A stretch of 64,000 bases of DNA from positions 4,025,860 through 4,089,859 of the forward strand of contig NZ_CP012036.1 in NCBI RefSeq assembly GCF_001298445.1, read 5' to 3'. The stretch is from Nostoc piscinale CENA21. GTDB taxonomy: Bacteria > Cyanobacteriota > Cyanobacteriia > Cyanobacteriales > Nostocaceae. The first letter of the stretch is position 1, and every line of letters begins with the position of its first letter. A model generated the notes under the pieces. The model searched no databases. It was not told the origin of the DNA and saw only the letters and a list, made by a program, of their open reading frames with translations. Positions 27,954 to 36,665 of the stretch are shown piece after piece. Both the position numbers and the translations under genes were made by a program.

Positions 27954-28700
27954 ATGCCAGGTATTTTGCTGGAACGGATGCAATATATTCATTCCAGCTT
28001 GATAACTCGTTGGATTTTACTAAAGGGAAGTCAACCATTACAACTTAATCAAAAATCTGTGATGGTATTTTCTCCCCACCAAGATGATGAAACATTTGGT
28101 TGTGGAGGGATGATTGCTTATAAACGTGAGCAAAATATTCCAGTAATAGTGGTATTTCTCACCAATGGTCAAGGTTCAAGAGATATAGATACAGAATCAA
28201 GAAATAAAATTATTCAAACCCGTAAACAAGAAGCAATTAAAGCATTAAATATATTGGGTGTAGAGACATCAGCAATTTACTTTTTAGATAAAGCAGATGG
28301 GTATTTGCAAGCTTTAAACAGTCATGAAAAACAAGCAGCGATCGCCCAAATTACTGCACTCCTAAAACATTATCAACCAGAGGAAGTTTATCTACCACAT
28401 TGCAAAGATTGTCATCGAGATCATGAGGCTACATACCCTTTGGTTAAAGCGGCAATTAAGCAAGCAAAAATTAAAGTTGAATTATTTCAATATCCGATTT
28501 GGTTATTTTGGAGAGCGCCATTATTTATTATGCTCAAATTATCAGATATAGCCACCGCTTATAGTTTTCCTATTACCTCAGTACAGCAGAAGAAAAATCA
28601 GGCGATCGCCGCCTATACCTCTCAACTTGAAAGTTTACCTCCTGGTTTTGTTAATCGCTTCTTGGGTGCTTATGAGATATTTTTTAAAGTTGAATCTTAA
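27954..28700 (+). CDS. PIG-L family N-acetylglucosaminyl deacetylase-like protein
   Basis: The 248-residue protein shows the LmbE/PIG-L zinc motif FSPHQDDETFGCGGMIAY (PHQDDE at about residues 41-46) and the second metal-ligand region CKDCHRDHEATYPLVKAA. Such enzymes remove acetyl groups from N-acetylglucosamine-containing compounds. It sits between the beta-propeller gene and a GT4 gene on the same strand, pointing to glycan or glycoconjugate processing. A low-molecular-weight thiol pathway also pairs GT4 with PIG-L, but nothing else supports that here. Confidence 0.88.
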   Translation: MPGILLERMQYIHSSLITRWILLKGSQPLQLNQKSVMVFSPHQDDETFGCGGMIAYKREQNIPVIVVFLTNGQGSRDIDTESRNKIIQTRKQEAIKALNILGVETSAIYFLDKADGYLQALNSHEKQAAIAQITALLKHYQPEEVYLPHCKDCHRDHEATYPLVKAAIKQAKIKVELFQYPIWLFWRAPLFIMLKLSDIATAYSFPITSVQQKKNQAIAAYTSQLESLPPGFVNRFLGAYEIFFKVES

Positions 28701-28751
28701 TTATTTTGACTTAGTTATGACTGTCTTATATCAGGAATAGTAATGTTTTTG

Positions 28752-28785
28752 CTCCTGCCTTCTACCTCCTGCCTCCTGCCTTCTA
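28752..28785. repeat. CTCCTGC heptamer tandem repeat
   Basis: Units CTCCTGC/CTTCTAC are repeated between the PIG-L stop and the next GT4 start. Same STRR family as 13129-13153. Confidence 0.6.
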
Positions 28786-28816
28786 GCTATCAATTACATC
28801 TATAGAGAAAAATCCT

Positions 28817-29956
28817 ATGAAAATCTTACATATTACAAATCATGTAGAAAAAATTGGTAATGGAATTGTGAATGTAGCAGTAGATTTAGCCTGTCTACAA
28901 TCACAAGATGGACATGATGTAGCTGTTGCTTCGGCTGGTGGTGGATTTGAAACTTTACTAGCACAACATAACATCAAACACTTTCACCTCAATCAATGCA
29001 GACAACCCCTCAACCTAATTAAAGCTGCTTGGCGTTTTAAAGAAATTATCCAGCAATTTCAGCCAGATATTGTTCATGCACACATGATGACAGGCGTTGT
29101 ACTAGCCGGAGTTCTACGCAAAGCTGACAACTATCATTTAGTCTCTACAGTTCACAACGAGTTTCAACGTAGTGCTGTCTTAATGGGATTGGCAGATCGA
29201 GTCATCGCCGTCAGCCAAGCCGTATATGATTCTATGGTTCGCCGTGGTATACCCCAAAATAAATTATGCGTAGTTGCCAACGGCACATTAGGTAGTCCTC
29301 GCCACCCCAGCATTCAAGATTACCAACCTCTACCCTTACATCGTCCAGCTATCACCACTGTTGCTGGAATGTATACTCGTAAAGGCATTGCAGAATTAAT
29401 CACCGCATTTACAAAAATTGCCCCCAACTTCCCCGCAGCACACTTATATTTAGTTGGTGACGGCCCAGATCGTTCAATATTTGAAGCAATAGTAGAAAAC
29501 ATAGCCTGCGGCGAACTACGTCAACGCATTCATTTTGAAGGTTTTCAGCCAGAACCCCAACGTTATATGCTGGCCAGTGATATCTTTGTTTTGGCTTCTT
29601 ACTGCGAATCTTTTGGTTTAGTCTTAACAGAAGCGAGAGAAGCTGGTTGTGCCATTGTTGCCAGCGATGTAGACGGCATTCCCGAAACATTAGATCATCG
29701 TCAAGCTGGCATTCTTGTACCACCAAAAGACAGTCAAACCTTAGCCAATGTTCTCACGCAATTACTTGGTGATCCTGTACAACTCCAATATTGGCAAAAC
29801 CGCGCCAAACAAAATTTAGAACGGTTCAAAGCAGCAAGAGTGCATGAAGAAACAATGAATGTGTACCGTGAATTAGTCAAAAACTATAGCACCCGTACCG
29901 TTATGAATACACAAGAAGTCTTACTCATCAAAACTCCCACCGCCCCAATGCGTTAA
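28817..29956 (+). CDS. Glycosyltransferase family 4 protein
   Basis: The 379-residue GT4 enzyme starts MKILHITNHVEKIGNGIVNV and contains QPDIVHAHMMTGVVLAGVL, then TVAGMYTRKGIAELITAF. The E-x7-E motif is in ESFGLVLTEAREAGCAIVAS. It lies about 120 bases after the PIG-L gene. This pair, with the epimerase at 30362, is compatible with synthesis of an amino-sugar-containing surface glycan. The sugar donor cannot be read from sequence. Confidence 0.9.
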   Translation: MKILHITNHVEKIGNGIVNVAVDLACLQSQDGHDVAVASAGGGFETLLAQHNIKHFHLNQCRQPLNLIKAAWRFKEIIQQFQPDIVHAHMMTGVVLAGVLRKADNYHLVSTVHNEFQRSAVLMGLADRVIAVSQAVYDSMVRRGIPQNKLCVVANGTLGSPRHPSIQDYQPLPLHRPAITTVAGMYTRKGIAELITAFTKIAPNFPAAHLYLVGDGPDRSIFEAIVENIACGELRQRIHFEGFQPEPQRYMLASDIFVLASYCESFGLVLTEAREAGCAIVASDVDGIPETLDHRQAGILVPPKDSQTLANVLTQLLGDPVQLQYWQNRAKQNLERFKAARVHEETMNVYRELVKNYSTRTVMNTQEVLLIKTPTAPMR

Positions 29957-30003
29957 ATTAACTGGGAAGTTCTGGTGATGTTGCGATCGCCACGCAATTG
30001 GGG

Positions 30004-30186
30004 CTAACTTTGTAGAGACTCATTCAGTTGTTGCTGGAGTTGTTGGACTTCTGCGATCGATAAGCCTGTTACACGCGCAACCATTTCCATCGGTAAACCT
30101 TCCCGTAAAGAATTATTGGCAATTTCTCTCTGTGTTCTTGCCTCTGCTTCTTCCTGAATAGACCGATAAATGACTGATTCCTGCAT
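30004..30186 (-). CDS. Small protein resembling the tail of an Rpn-type nuclease
   Basis: The 60-residue product is helical and charged. Its second half, LREGLPMEMVARVTGLSIAE followed by VQQLQQQLNES, is like the C-terminal tail (…GLSIEEVQQL…) of Rpn/PD-(D/E)XK recombination-promoting nucleases that are abundant in cyanobacteria. No nuclease domain precedes it, so this is either a remnant or a small stand-alone protein. The start ATG at 30186 has GGAGGG just upstream, which argues for translation. Confidence 0.55.
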   Translation of the reverse strand: MQESVIYRSIQEEAEARTQREIANNSLREGLPMEMVARVTGLSIAEVQQLQQQLNESLQS

Positions 30187-30361
30187 AATATCCCTCCGTA
30201 CTAAGCTATAAATTACTTTATACCGATTTTGTTTTGAGTAAACCTAACGTTTGATGAGGTATGGTAGGGCGATCGCTCCCACACTCCCACCGATAATCCT
30301 TAATTAACTCTCTGCATGAGATAATTTAACCCTGTTGGTGTTGAGACAAGGGTGAAAATTT

Positions 30362-31540
30362 ATGGAGTACGACTTTAAAGCATTGGCAGAACTTTACAAA
30401 AACGCACTCCTGAATGACGTACTCCCATTTTGGGAACAGCACTCCTTAGACTTGGAACAAGGCGGTTACTTTACCTGCTTAAATCGTCAAGGTCAAGTTT
30501 ACGACACCGACAAATTTATCTGGTTGCAAAACCGCCAAGTCTGGACTTTTTCGATGTTGTGCAACCAATTAGAAAAACGCGAAAACTGGCTGAACATTGC
30601 CAGCAATGGTGCAAAGTTCCTCGCCCAACATGGCAGAGATGACGAAGGAAATTGGTATTTTGCCCTGACGCGCGAAGGTCAACCCCTAGTCCAGCCTTAC
30701 AATATTTTCTCTGATTGCTTTGCAGCAATGGCATTTAGCCAATATGCTTTAGCCTCCGGTGAAGAGTGGGCTAAAGATGTGGCAATGCAAGCTTACAACA
30801 ATGTGTTGCGTCGTAAAGATAATCCTAAAGGTAAATACACTAAAACTTATCCCGGTACAAGACCAATGAAAGCTTTGGCTGTGCCGATGATTTTAGCTAA
30901 CCTGACTCTCGAAATGGAATGGTTACTTCCTAGTGAAACTTTAGAGAGTGTTTTAGCTACAACCGTTCAGGAAGTGATGAATGATTTCCTCGACCAAAAA
31001 CGAGGACTAATGTATGAAAATGTTGCCCCCGATGGTTCCCACATCAATTGTTTTGAAGCCAGATTACTTAATCCCGGTCACGGTATTGAAGCGATGTGGT
31101 TTATTATGGACATCGCCCGCCGGAAAAACGATCTGCAAACAATTGACCAAGCTGTTGATGTGGTACTGAATATCTTAAATTTTGCTTGGGATGAAGAATA
31201 CGGCGGCTTGTATTACTTTATGGATGCAAATGGACATCCGCCACAGCAATTGGAATGGGATCAAAAGTTGTGGTGGGTACATCTAGAATCGTTAGTTGCA
31301 TTAGCAATGGGTTATCGCCTGACAAAACGTGCAGCCTGCTGGGAATGGTATGAAAAAATGCACGATTACGCCTGGAAGCACTTTGCCGATCCCGAATATG
31401 GCGAGTGGTTTGGCTATCTCAATCGGCGAGGCGAAGTATTATTAAATCTAAAAGGCGGTAAATGGAAGGGATGTTTTCATGTACCCCGTGCTTTATACCT
31501 GTGTTGGCAACAATTTGCGGCTTTGAGTTCTGACTCCTGA
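30362..31540 (+). CDS. AGE family N-acylglucosamine 2-epimerase/isomerase
   Basis: The 392-residue protein has the (alpha/alpha)6-barrel signature of acylglucosamine 2-epimerases. Key motifs are IWLQNRQVWTFSMLCNQLEK at the N-terminus, ARLLNPGHGIEAMWFIMDIA with a catalytic-type His, WWVHLESLVALAMGY and WKGCFHVPRALYLCWQQF. Such enzymes interconvert GlcNAc and ManNAc or related sugars. The frame is intact and the ATG at 30362 is convincing. Its place after three sugar genes supports a glycan role, although the spacing suggests its own promoter. Confidence 0.88.
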   Translation: MEYDFKALAELYKNALLNDVLPFWEQHSLDLEQGGYFTCLNRQGQVYDTDKFIWLQNRQVWTFSMLCNQLEKRENWLNIASNGAKFLAQHGRDDEGNWYFALTREGQPLVQPYNIFSDCFAAMAFSQYALASGEEWAKDVAMQAYNNVLRRKDNPKGKYTKTYPGTRPMKALAVPMILANLTLEMEWLLPSETLESVLATTVQEVMNDFLDQKRGLMYENVAPDGSHINCFEARLLNPGHGIEAMWFIMDIARRKNDLQTIDQAVDVVLNILNFAWDEEYGGLYYFMDANGHPPQQLEWDQKLWWVHLESLVALAMGYRLTKRAACWEWYEKMHDYAWKHFADPEYGEWFGYLNRRGEVLLNLKGGKWKGCFHVPRALYLCWQQFAALSSDS

Positions 31541-31554
31541 CTCCTGTTTGATAA

Positions 31555-31584
31555 CAAAAAACCTCGGCGAAACTAACCGAGGTT
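31555..31584 (-). terminator. Rho-independent terminator of psb34
   Basis: On the minus strand AACCTCGG (31577-31584) pairs with CCGAGGTT (31560-31567) around a nine-base loop, followed by TTTTTTG. It starts 55 bases past the psb34 stop and also faces the AGE gene stop. Confidence 0.8.
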
Positions 31585-31638
31585 CAACGAGAAGGTCTGA
31601 ATGTCGATGGGAGATACCGATACCGAAGTCTAAAACTC

Positions 31639-31809
31639 TTAGCTAACTGCAAAACCGAATAATACTAAACCTGTTACAAACAAACTTGCAACTGCGCCTT
31701 GGATAAAGTAACGACGCTGTTCCCAAATTGCTGGGTATTCAGCGTAGTACATCTGGGGTTCGGTTGCATAGTTGTTTAAAACGCCATCTTCATTAACGGT
31801 GGTATACAT
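31639..31809 (-). CDS. psb34: Photosystem II assembly protein Psb34 (ssl1498-type HLIP-like)
   Basis: This 56-residue gene has a polar N-terminal half (MYTTVNEDGVLNNYATEPQM, then YYAEYPAIWEQRRYF) and one membrane helix (IQGAVASLFVTGLVLFGFAV). I recognise it as the light-harvesting-like Ssl1498 family, named Psb34, which binds the CP47 side of photosystem II assembly intermediates. ATG at 31807-31809, TAA at 31639-31641, with a clear terminator downstream. The upstream A/T-rich region (31810-31910) should contain the promoter. Confidence 0.88.
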   Translation of the reverse strand: MYTTVNEDGVLNNYATEPQMYYAEYPAIWEQRRYFIQGAVASLFVTGLVLFGFAVS

Positions 31810-32048
31810 AGTTGTTTTCCTTGGTTGTTAACTTATGTAAATAAATTTAACAAGTTTGTTACAAAACGTCAACTAGACTTGACAAAAAAAAATTTTATTC
31901 TTCTCATTACGCCAACTTATCAACTTTAGGGCTGACGCAGTAAAACGAATCCCCAATCGCTACGATTTAGTCTTGTCTGGGATGGCTTTCAAGCTAAGAC
32001 GGGGCAAGGGATAACCACGATTCCACTAATTACTGGTGGTAAGGCTCC

Positions 32049-32081
32049 AAAGCTATCTGGCGGATTCCGCCAGATAGCTTT
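32049..32081 (-). terminator. 15-bp perfect hairpin downstream of the 120-residue gene
   Basis: AAAGCTATCTGGCGG and CCGCCAGATAGCTTT are perfect inverse complements around a three-base loop. It lies 14 bases past the stop of the minus-strand gene at 32095-32457 and runs into a short T stretch on that strand. It is an intrinsic terminator. Confidence 0.75.
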
Positions 32082-32094
32082 CAGCGTAGAGAGT

Positions 32095-32457
32095 CTATGC
32101 CCTTGTTTCGTCAGAGCCGAAAAGCCTAGCAACTGCGATCGCCGTCAAGCCCTTAAGCAAGCCAAGTGAATCGCGCATTATCAAACGAAAAAACTCCCAT
32201 CTCGACATACTGGGAGTCCTTCGCGCTAAATCTCTGTATTTTTCTACAAATTCGCCCAACATTTCTTCAAGGTCGGCGTATGTACTAAAAAGTCCGGCTT
32301 GATCAATTTTTTGTCTTTGCTTGGCATAGTCAATGACCTTAACAATAAATTTAGCAAATTGCCGTCCGAGGAAAATAACACCCTGGACAAATATCCCGGA
32401 CAAAGCATCTGTTAGAACTTTTGAGAGCCATGTCGGGATTTGAATCTGAACTAACAT
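32095..32457 (-). CDS. Hypothetical protein, 120 residues, divergent from padR
   Basis: I do not recognise the family. The N-terminal third is hydrophobic and helical (VLTDALSGIFVQGVIFLG) and could touch or cross the membrane. The rest is charged and helical (FVEKYRDLARRTPSMSRW, FFRLIMRDSLGLLKGLTAIA). It is divergent from a PadR regulator and ends at a strong terminator, so the two genes form a self-contained unit. PadR regulators usually control a neighbouring gene, which makes this the likely target. Confidence 0.65.
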   Translation of the reverse strand: MLVQIQIPTWLSKVLTDALSGIFVQGVIFLGRQFAKFIVKVIDYAKQRQKIDQAGLFSTYADLEEMLGEFVEKYRDLARRTPSMSRWEFFRLIMRDSLGLLKGLTAIAVARLFGSDETRA

Positions 32458-32619
32458 AAGCAGACATCAGGTAAAAAAAATCTACTAATATTATAGATGG
32501 TCGATAATAGCTTTTTGTCGATATATGTACTAGAATGATAATGAAAAGCCCACAGCTTTGACAGAGAGGAGAATGCGAGCAGAAATGCTCAACTAACAGC
32601 GCGGCAAGGATATATACTC

Positions 32620-32976
32620 ATGGGCGACACAACAACAAAAAAGGTCAGAGAAGCGGCTTATCCGCTTTCAGATTTAGAGGAAATCATCTTATCCGTTCTT
32701 TCCGGGAGGGATAAACTTTATGGATTGCAAATTAGTAAAACAATAGAAGCCGGAAGTGGAGGCAAGCTCCAAATAGGATTCGGTTCTTTGTATCCAGCAT
32801 TGCGAAGACTGGAAGCCAGGAAGCTTGTTGAATCACAGTGGGGAGATGAGGAGCCTGAAGAAAGAGGTGGTGCTCGTAGGCGTTACTATAAAATCACATC
32901 TTCAGGTGAAGAAGTCCTGCGAGAGAAGATCAATATCAGAGAAAGCATTGCCAAATACGAACCTGTAATCGCCTAG
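32620..32976 (+). CDS. PadR family transcriptional regulator
   Basis: The 118-residue protein has the PadR winged helix-turn-helix: LSDLEEIILSVLSGRDKLYG, then IGFGSLYPALRRLEARKLVE, then GARRRYYKITSSGEEVLRE (the wing). It lacks the long C-terminal dimer domain of some PadR proteins. The shared intergenic region (32458-32619) has two copies of GTCGATA about 22 bases apart, a possible operator. A strong terminator follows at 33031-33077. Confidence 0.88.
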   Translation: MGDTTTKKVREAAYPLSDLEEIILSVLSGRDKLYGLQISKTIEAGSGGKLQIGFGSLYPALRRLEARKLVESQWGDEEPEERGGARRRYYKITSSGEEVLREKINIRESIAKYEPVIA

Positions 32977-33030
32977 TTTTCAGGGCATCAAATAAAGATT
33001 AAAGATCGTAGAAATTAATAAGGATTAAAT

Positions 33031-33077
33031 AGAATCCACTCAAGCATTTGCAAGCTTTGAGTGGATTCTGCTTTTTT
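33031..33077 (+). terminator. Rho-independent terminator of padR
   Basis: AGAATCCACTCAA and TTGAGTGGATTCT form a perfect 13-bp stem, followed by GCTTTTTT. It lies 55 bases past the padR stop. Confidence 0.85.
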
Positions 33078-33325
33078 ACAACAGCCATAATCATGAAGGA
33101 AATTTAGCTTTAATCCACGCCTTCCACCTTTCGATGAAAGCCCAGACCGGAGACGCTATAGCCGCGACGAGATCGCATCCCAAATCTTCAACGGTGATGT
33201 GACGCGATTTACTTAACAATCAAGGGTTTGGGGAAGGGTATAGGGGTAAAATCAAGTCAAAAATTAAAAGTCAAAAATTCTCTGACTTTTGAATTTTGAC
33301 TTCCCTGTAAGGGTGTAGGTGTTTA

Positions 33326-33376
33326 AAACCCTTAAACCCTCACACCCATTCTTCACAGACAACCTTTGTGCGTATG
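33326..33376 (-). repeat. Copy of the ACTTACGCACAAAG dispersed repeat
   Basis: On the minus strand this reads ACGCACAAAGGTTGTCTGTG and continues AAGAATGGGTGTGAGGGTTT. It is closest to the copy at 42019-42075. Confidence 0.6.
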
Positions 33377-33414
33377 GTACTAAACTGAAATCTGGAGTGA
33401 AGAGGAAAAAGTTG

Positions 33415-33897
33415 ATGAGATTGTTAATCAGTACATTAGTTGCCAGTGTTAGTCTTGGGCTGTCTGCATTACCTGTTCCCGCACAACAGTCGGTTTCGGA
33501 AACTCAAGTTGCAGCGATGGTAGAAGCATTGCGAAAAGCTGCACCTCAAACAGGTAAAGTCAACGATGGACTGTATAGCGACTGGCAAGTTCAACCTGGT
33601 ACAGTCAAAGCTTGGTCAAAATTTTGTCTGAAAAAAGAACTGACACCAACACAGTTTGAAAATAATCCAGCAACTGCTCGCCAAATTATTTCTTGCATCA
33701 CACGCCGGGAGTTAGACAAACAATTACGCGCTACTAACAATAATGAAACTGCGGCGGTTAATGGTGTAGCTTGTTGGTGGATGACGGGCAACTATACAGG
33801 TTGCAATAGCGGTTTTACTGCTGCTTACGTACGAAAAGTTGTGGCTTTTTATCAGCAGCAACGTTCTCAACCTTCCGCTACTCAATCAGCAAAATAA
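33415..33897 (+). CDS. Exported hypothetical protein
   Basis: The 160-residue product has a signal peptide (MRLLISTLVASVSLGLSALP, cleavage near PAQQ). The mature part is helical with four Cys: WSKFCLKKELTPTQFEN, ARQIISCITRRELDKQL and VACWWMTGNYTGCNSGF, which suggests two disulfides in the periplasm. I do not know the family; it looks like a conserved cyanobacterial secreted protein. The ATG at 33415 was chosen because it sits directly before the signal peptide; an upstream in-frame codon would add 32 unlikely residues. A hairpin follows at 33932-33959. Confidence 0.75.
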   Translation: MRLLISTLVASVSLGLSALPVPAQQSVSETQVAAMVEALRKAAPQTGKVNDGLYSDWQVQPGTVKAWSKFCLKKELTPTQFENNPATARQIISCITRRELDKQLRATNNNETAAVNGVACWWMTGNYTGCNSGFTAAYVRKVVAFYQQQRSQPSATQSAK

Positions 33898-34253
33898 CTT
33901 TCTTATTTCTATATTATTAATATAATGATGTGCCATTGATATATAGATATATCAATGGCTATCTATTAAAAATTAAGATGGTAAATCCTGACAAATAAAT
34001 GCCAAAATAAGCGAAAATGCTTATTGAAAGTGAATTAGATTTTAAATTCACGGTTGGGCAGAGTCTAGGGAAAATTATGTTCTCAGCCACCTCCTGTTTA
34101 GGTAAAATTGAGGAGTATGCAGAATTTTGCCTACTTCAATTGTTGTATATGCAATTGATTTTCTGTTGAAAACAAAAACCAATTAAATACACATCATAAT
34201 ATTTAATTAAAAAAAATAAATTACATTCAACTCTCACACCACAGGCAATTATC
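33898..34253. other. 356-bp intergenic region before the Mrp operon
   Basis: It contains the hairpin at 33932-33959 and AT-rich sequence leading to the mnhC start. The promoter of the antiporter operon must be here; I cannot place it. No gene-like frame. Confidence 0.5.
33932..33959 (+). terminator. 13-bp perfect hairpin
   Basis: GCCATTGATATAT and ATATATCAATGGC are exact inverse complements with a two-base gap, 35 bases past the secreted-protein stop. There is no strong T run after it. Confidence 0.55.
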
Positions 34254-34591
34254 GTGTTAGAAGCATGTATACTCGCAACCATTTTTTTGCGGATTTTTCG
34301 GCATAATTTTCAAAAAAAAATTTGGTCATGAAAATCATCTCTATGGATGTGATGAGTACAGGGGTGATTGCTTATTACGTGCTGATTGCTTCACGGGATG
34401 GTTTGTTTACGCCAATTCTTTCCGATGTTAAACAAAGGGCTTATGCTGATCCGGTTCCGCAAGCTGTGATATTAACTGCGATCGTTATTGGCTTTTCGAT
34501 TCAAGCCTTAATGCTGGTTGGTGTTATGAAACTAGCGCGGGATAACCCAACTTTGGAAAGTAATGAAATCGAGAATAACAACACCCCATGA
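34254..34591 (+). pseudogene. mnhC: Na+/H+ antiporter subunit C (NuoK-like), doubly frameshifted
   Basis: The GTG at 34254 opens LEACILATIF; the frame is lost at a seven-T run (34282-34288). Removing one T there and one A from the nine-A run at 34312-34320 restores CGFFGIIFKKNLVMKIISMD and joins the intact remainder (VMSTGVIAYYVLIASRDGLF, AVILTAIVIGFSIQALMLVG). Restored length is about 111 residues, normal for MnhC/MrpC. Subunit C is homologous to NuoK of complex I and forms part of the membrane core. An 82- to 89-residue product could still start in-frame at 34322 or 34328. First gene of the antiporter operon; its stop overlaps the next start (ATGA). Confidence 0.82.
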
Positions 34592-36025
34592 ATACCATAA
34601 CGATCGCCTGGATTGGCTTACCATTTTTGATTGGGTTTGTGATTTATCTGCTGCCCAAACTTGACCGCTATCTCGCCTTTGGTATGGCTTTGGCTTCGGC
34701 GGTATATGCGTTACAGCTATTTATCACCCCACCCCTAACTCTCAAATTACTCGATAATTTTGGCGTAACTTTAACAGTAGACGAGTTAAGCGGCTACTTT
34801 ATTTTGACCAATGCTTTGGTAACAGCCGCCGTCATTCTTTATTGTTGGCAAAGTGGCAAGACAGCTTTTTTTTTACGCCCAGACAATCATTTTGCATGGT
34901 AGTGTAAATGCTGCCTTTGTCGGTTCAGATTTGATTAGTCTATACGTCGCCCTAGAGGTAAGTGGCATTGCAGCGTTTCTGTTAATTGCCTATCCCCGCA
35001 CTGATCGTTCGATTTGGGTGGGCTTGCGCTATTTATTTGTCAGTAACGTGGCAATGCTGTTTTATCTCATCGGTGCGGTGTTAGTCTATCAGGCGGATCA
35101 TTCCTTTAGTTTTGCTGGGTTGCGAGTCGCACCACCAGAAGCACTGGCATTGATTTTTTTAGGACTCTTGACAAAAGGTGGAATTTTTGTATCAGGCTTG
35201 TGGTTGCCATTGACTCACTCGGAATCAGAAACACCAGTATCGGCATTGATGTCAGGAGTTGTGGTGAAAGCTGCTGTATATCCCTTGGTGCGATGTGCGC
35301 TGATGGTGGCAGAAGTTGACCCGATAGTGAGAATTTTTGGCGTTGGTACGGCACTTTTGGGAGTGTCTTATGCCGTCTTGGAAAAAGATACTAAGCGAAT
35401 GCTGGCGTTTCACACAGTTTCCCAGTTGGGTTTTATTCTCGCAGCGCCAATTGTCGGTGGTTTTTATGCCCTGACTCACGGACTGGTGAAGGCGGCATTG
35501 TTCTTGATTGCTGGTAGCTTACCCAGTCGCAACTTCAAAGAACTGCAAAATCGACCAATCAATACGGCGGTGTGGATTGCTTTAGTAATCGCTAGTTTCT
35601 CAATTTCTGGCTTTCCCTTATTGTCTGGGTTTGGGGCGAAGGTTTTGACGACGAAAAATCTCTTACCTTGGCAAGCGATCGCGATGAATATAGCCGCCCT
35701 CGGAACAGCAATTTCCTTTGCCAAATTCATCTTTCTGCCGTTTGGGGGAGAAGGTAAGACAAAACCCAGTTTTTGGGCAGCAATGAGCTTATTAATTGGT
35801 GGGCTGTTTATCGCCAATATTGCCTATTACGATGCTTACACGGTTGAGAACATCATCAAACCCCTCTTAACCATTGGTATTGGTTGGTTAGCTTACCTGC
35901 TAATTTTTAAACGCTTAGTAATTAAGCTACCCCGTGTACTGGAGCAATTTGATCATTTGATTGGTGTGATGAGTTTAGTGTTAATGCTGCTGTTCTGGAA
36001 GGGATTTGCATGGTTGCCTATCTAA
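34588..36025 (+). pseudogene. mnhD: Na+/H+ antiporter subunit D (NuoN/L-like), frameshifted
   Basis: The ATG at 34588 overlaps the mnhC stop. The first frame runs to 34902 but loses phase at a nine-T run (34866-34874). Removing one T restores GKTAFFYAQTIILHGSVNAA and continues in the second frame to 36025, giving about 478 residues. The proton-channel family features are visible: VGSDLISLYVALEVSGIAAF with the conserved Glu helix, LLTKGGIFVSGLWLPLTHSE with the conserved Lys, and LEKDTKRMLAFHTVSQLGFI with a further Lys. A seven-T run at 35154-35160 is intact. Its end overlaps mnhE. Confidence 0.85.
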
Positions 36026-36399
36026 ATTTGATATTGCGATTGGCTATTTGGTTTTTGCTGACTGCTAACTTCAGTCTGGCAAATATCATCATTGGCGTAA
36101 GCATCGCCCTGTTACTGCCTGGTTTGCCTAAAGTCTCAGGCACTTTAAAAGATTGGCTACGTGTGCTATGGGAAATCATCGTCGCCATTCCCCAAGCTTA
36201 TATAGAAGCATTTGAAATTATCTTCCGTCCCCATAAATATGAAGAAGTAACACTCGAACAAGTCAAACCACGCCGCACTCCCGGACTGATATTCCTCGAC
36301 ATCTTTTTGATTACTTTTACACCCAAAACCATTGTTTTGAAATATCACGAAGCAGGCTGGTACGAAGTTCATTGGGTACGCCGGAGGAAAAAGGTATGA
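36010..36399 (+). CDS. mnhE: Na+/H+ antiporter subunit E
   Basis: The 129-residue protein has one or two N-terminal membrane segments (LNLILRLAIWFLLTANFSLA, IIIGVSIALLLPGLPKV) and the MnhE cytosolic domain: EIIVAIPQAYIEAFEIIF, then TPGLIFLDIFLITFTPKTIV and VHWVRRRKK. Subunit E is part of the multi-subunit Mrp/Mnh cation/proton antiporter, needed for complex assembly. It overlaps the mnhD end and shares ATGA with mnhF, tight translational coupling. Confidence 0.88.
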   Translation: MVAYLNLILRLAIWFLLTANFSLANIIIGVSIALLLPGLPKVSGTLKDWLRVLWEIIVAIPQAYIEAFEIIFRPHKYEEVTLEQVKPRRTPGLIFLDIFLITFTPKTIVLKYHEAGWYEVHWVRRRKKV

Positions 36400-36662
36400 T
36401 TTTGAATCTGCTACTGTTTGCCATGATTGCCGCCCTACTCATCCCCATGTATGAAGCTTGGCAGGATGATGATATTTGGCAAAAAATGTTGGCATTTGCC
36501 AGTATTTCCACCAAAGCAGCCATCATGATTTTAGTTGTATCTGTCTTGCGTGATGATTGGATGATTGGTGTGGTGGGGGTGATTATCCTGAGTGTGGGAA
36601 ATGCCGCCTTGATGCTGTTAGCCCAAGTCATCAAACGGATGAGTGATGTTTTGCAAGGGTGA
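36396..36662 (+). CDS. mnhF: Na+/H+ antiporter subunit F
   Basis: The 88-residue protein has three membrane helices (ILNLLLFAMIAALLIPMYEA, MLAFASISTKAAIMILVVSV, WMIGVVGVIILSVGNAALML), as in MnhF/MrpF. I start it at the ATG at 36396, which overlaps the mnhE stop (ATGA); an earlier in-frame codon at 36372 would add eight residues inside mnhE. Small core subunit of the antiporter. Confidence 0.85.
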   Translation: MILNLLLFAMIAALLIPMYEAWQDDDIWQKMLAFASISTKAAIMILVVSVLRDDWMIGVVGVIILSVGNAALMLLAQVIKRMSDVLQG

Positions 36663-36665
36663 ATT

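Larger units (their letters stand above)
32977..33414. other. Intergenic region with terminator and repeats
   Basis: It holds the padR terminator (33031-33077), an AAAAGTCAAAAATT-type short repeat that can fold on itself (about 33255-33302), and a minus-oriented copy of the ACTTACGCACAAAG dispersed repeat (33326-33376). No gene-like frame is present before 33415. Confidence 0.55.

Noticed and set aside
27954..29956. PIG-L deacetylase plus GT4 as a low-molecular-weight thiol pathway
   Set aside because: No cysteine ligase or other pathway gene is present and cyanobacteria use glutathione; the pair fits glycan processing better.
34322..34591. Treating the short mnhC frame as a complete gene
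   Set aside because: The conserved N-terminal helix is present just upstream in other frames, separated by two homopolymer shifts.
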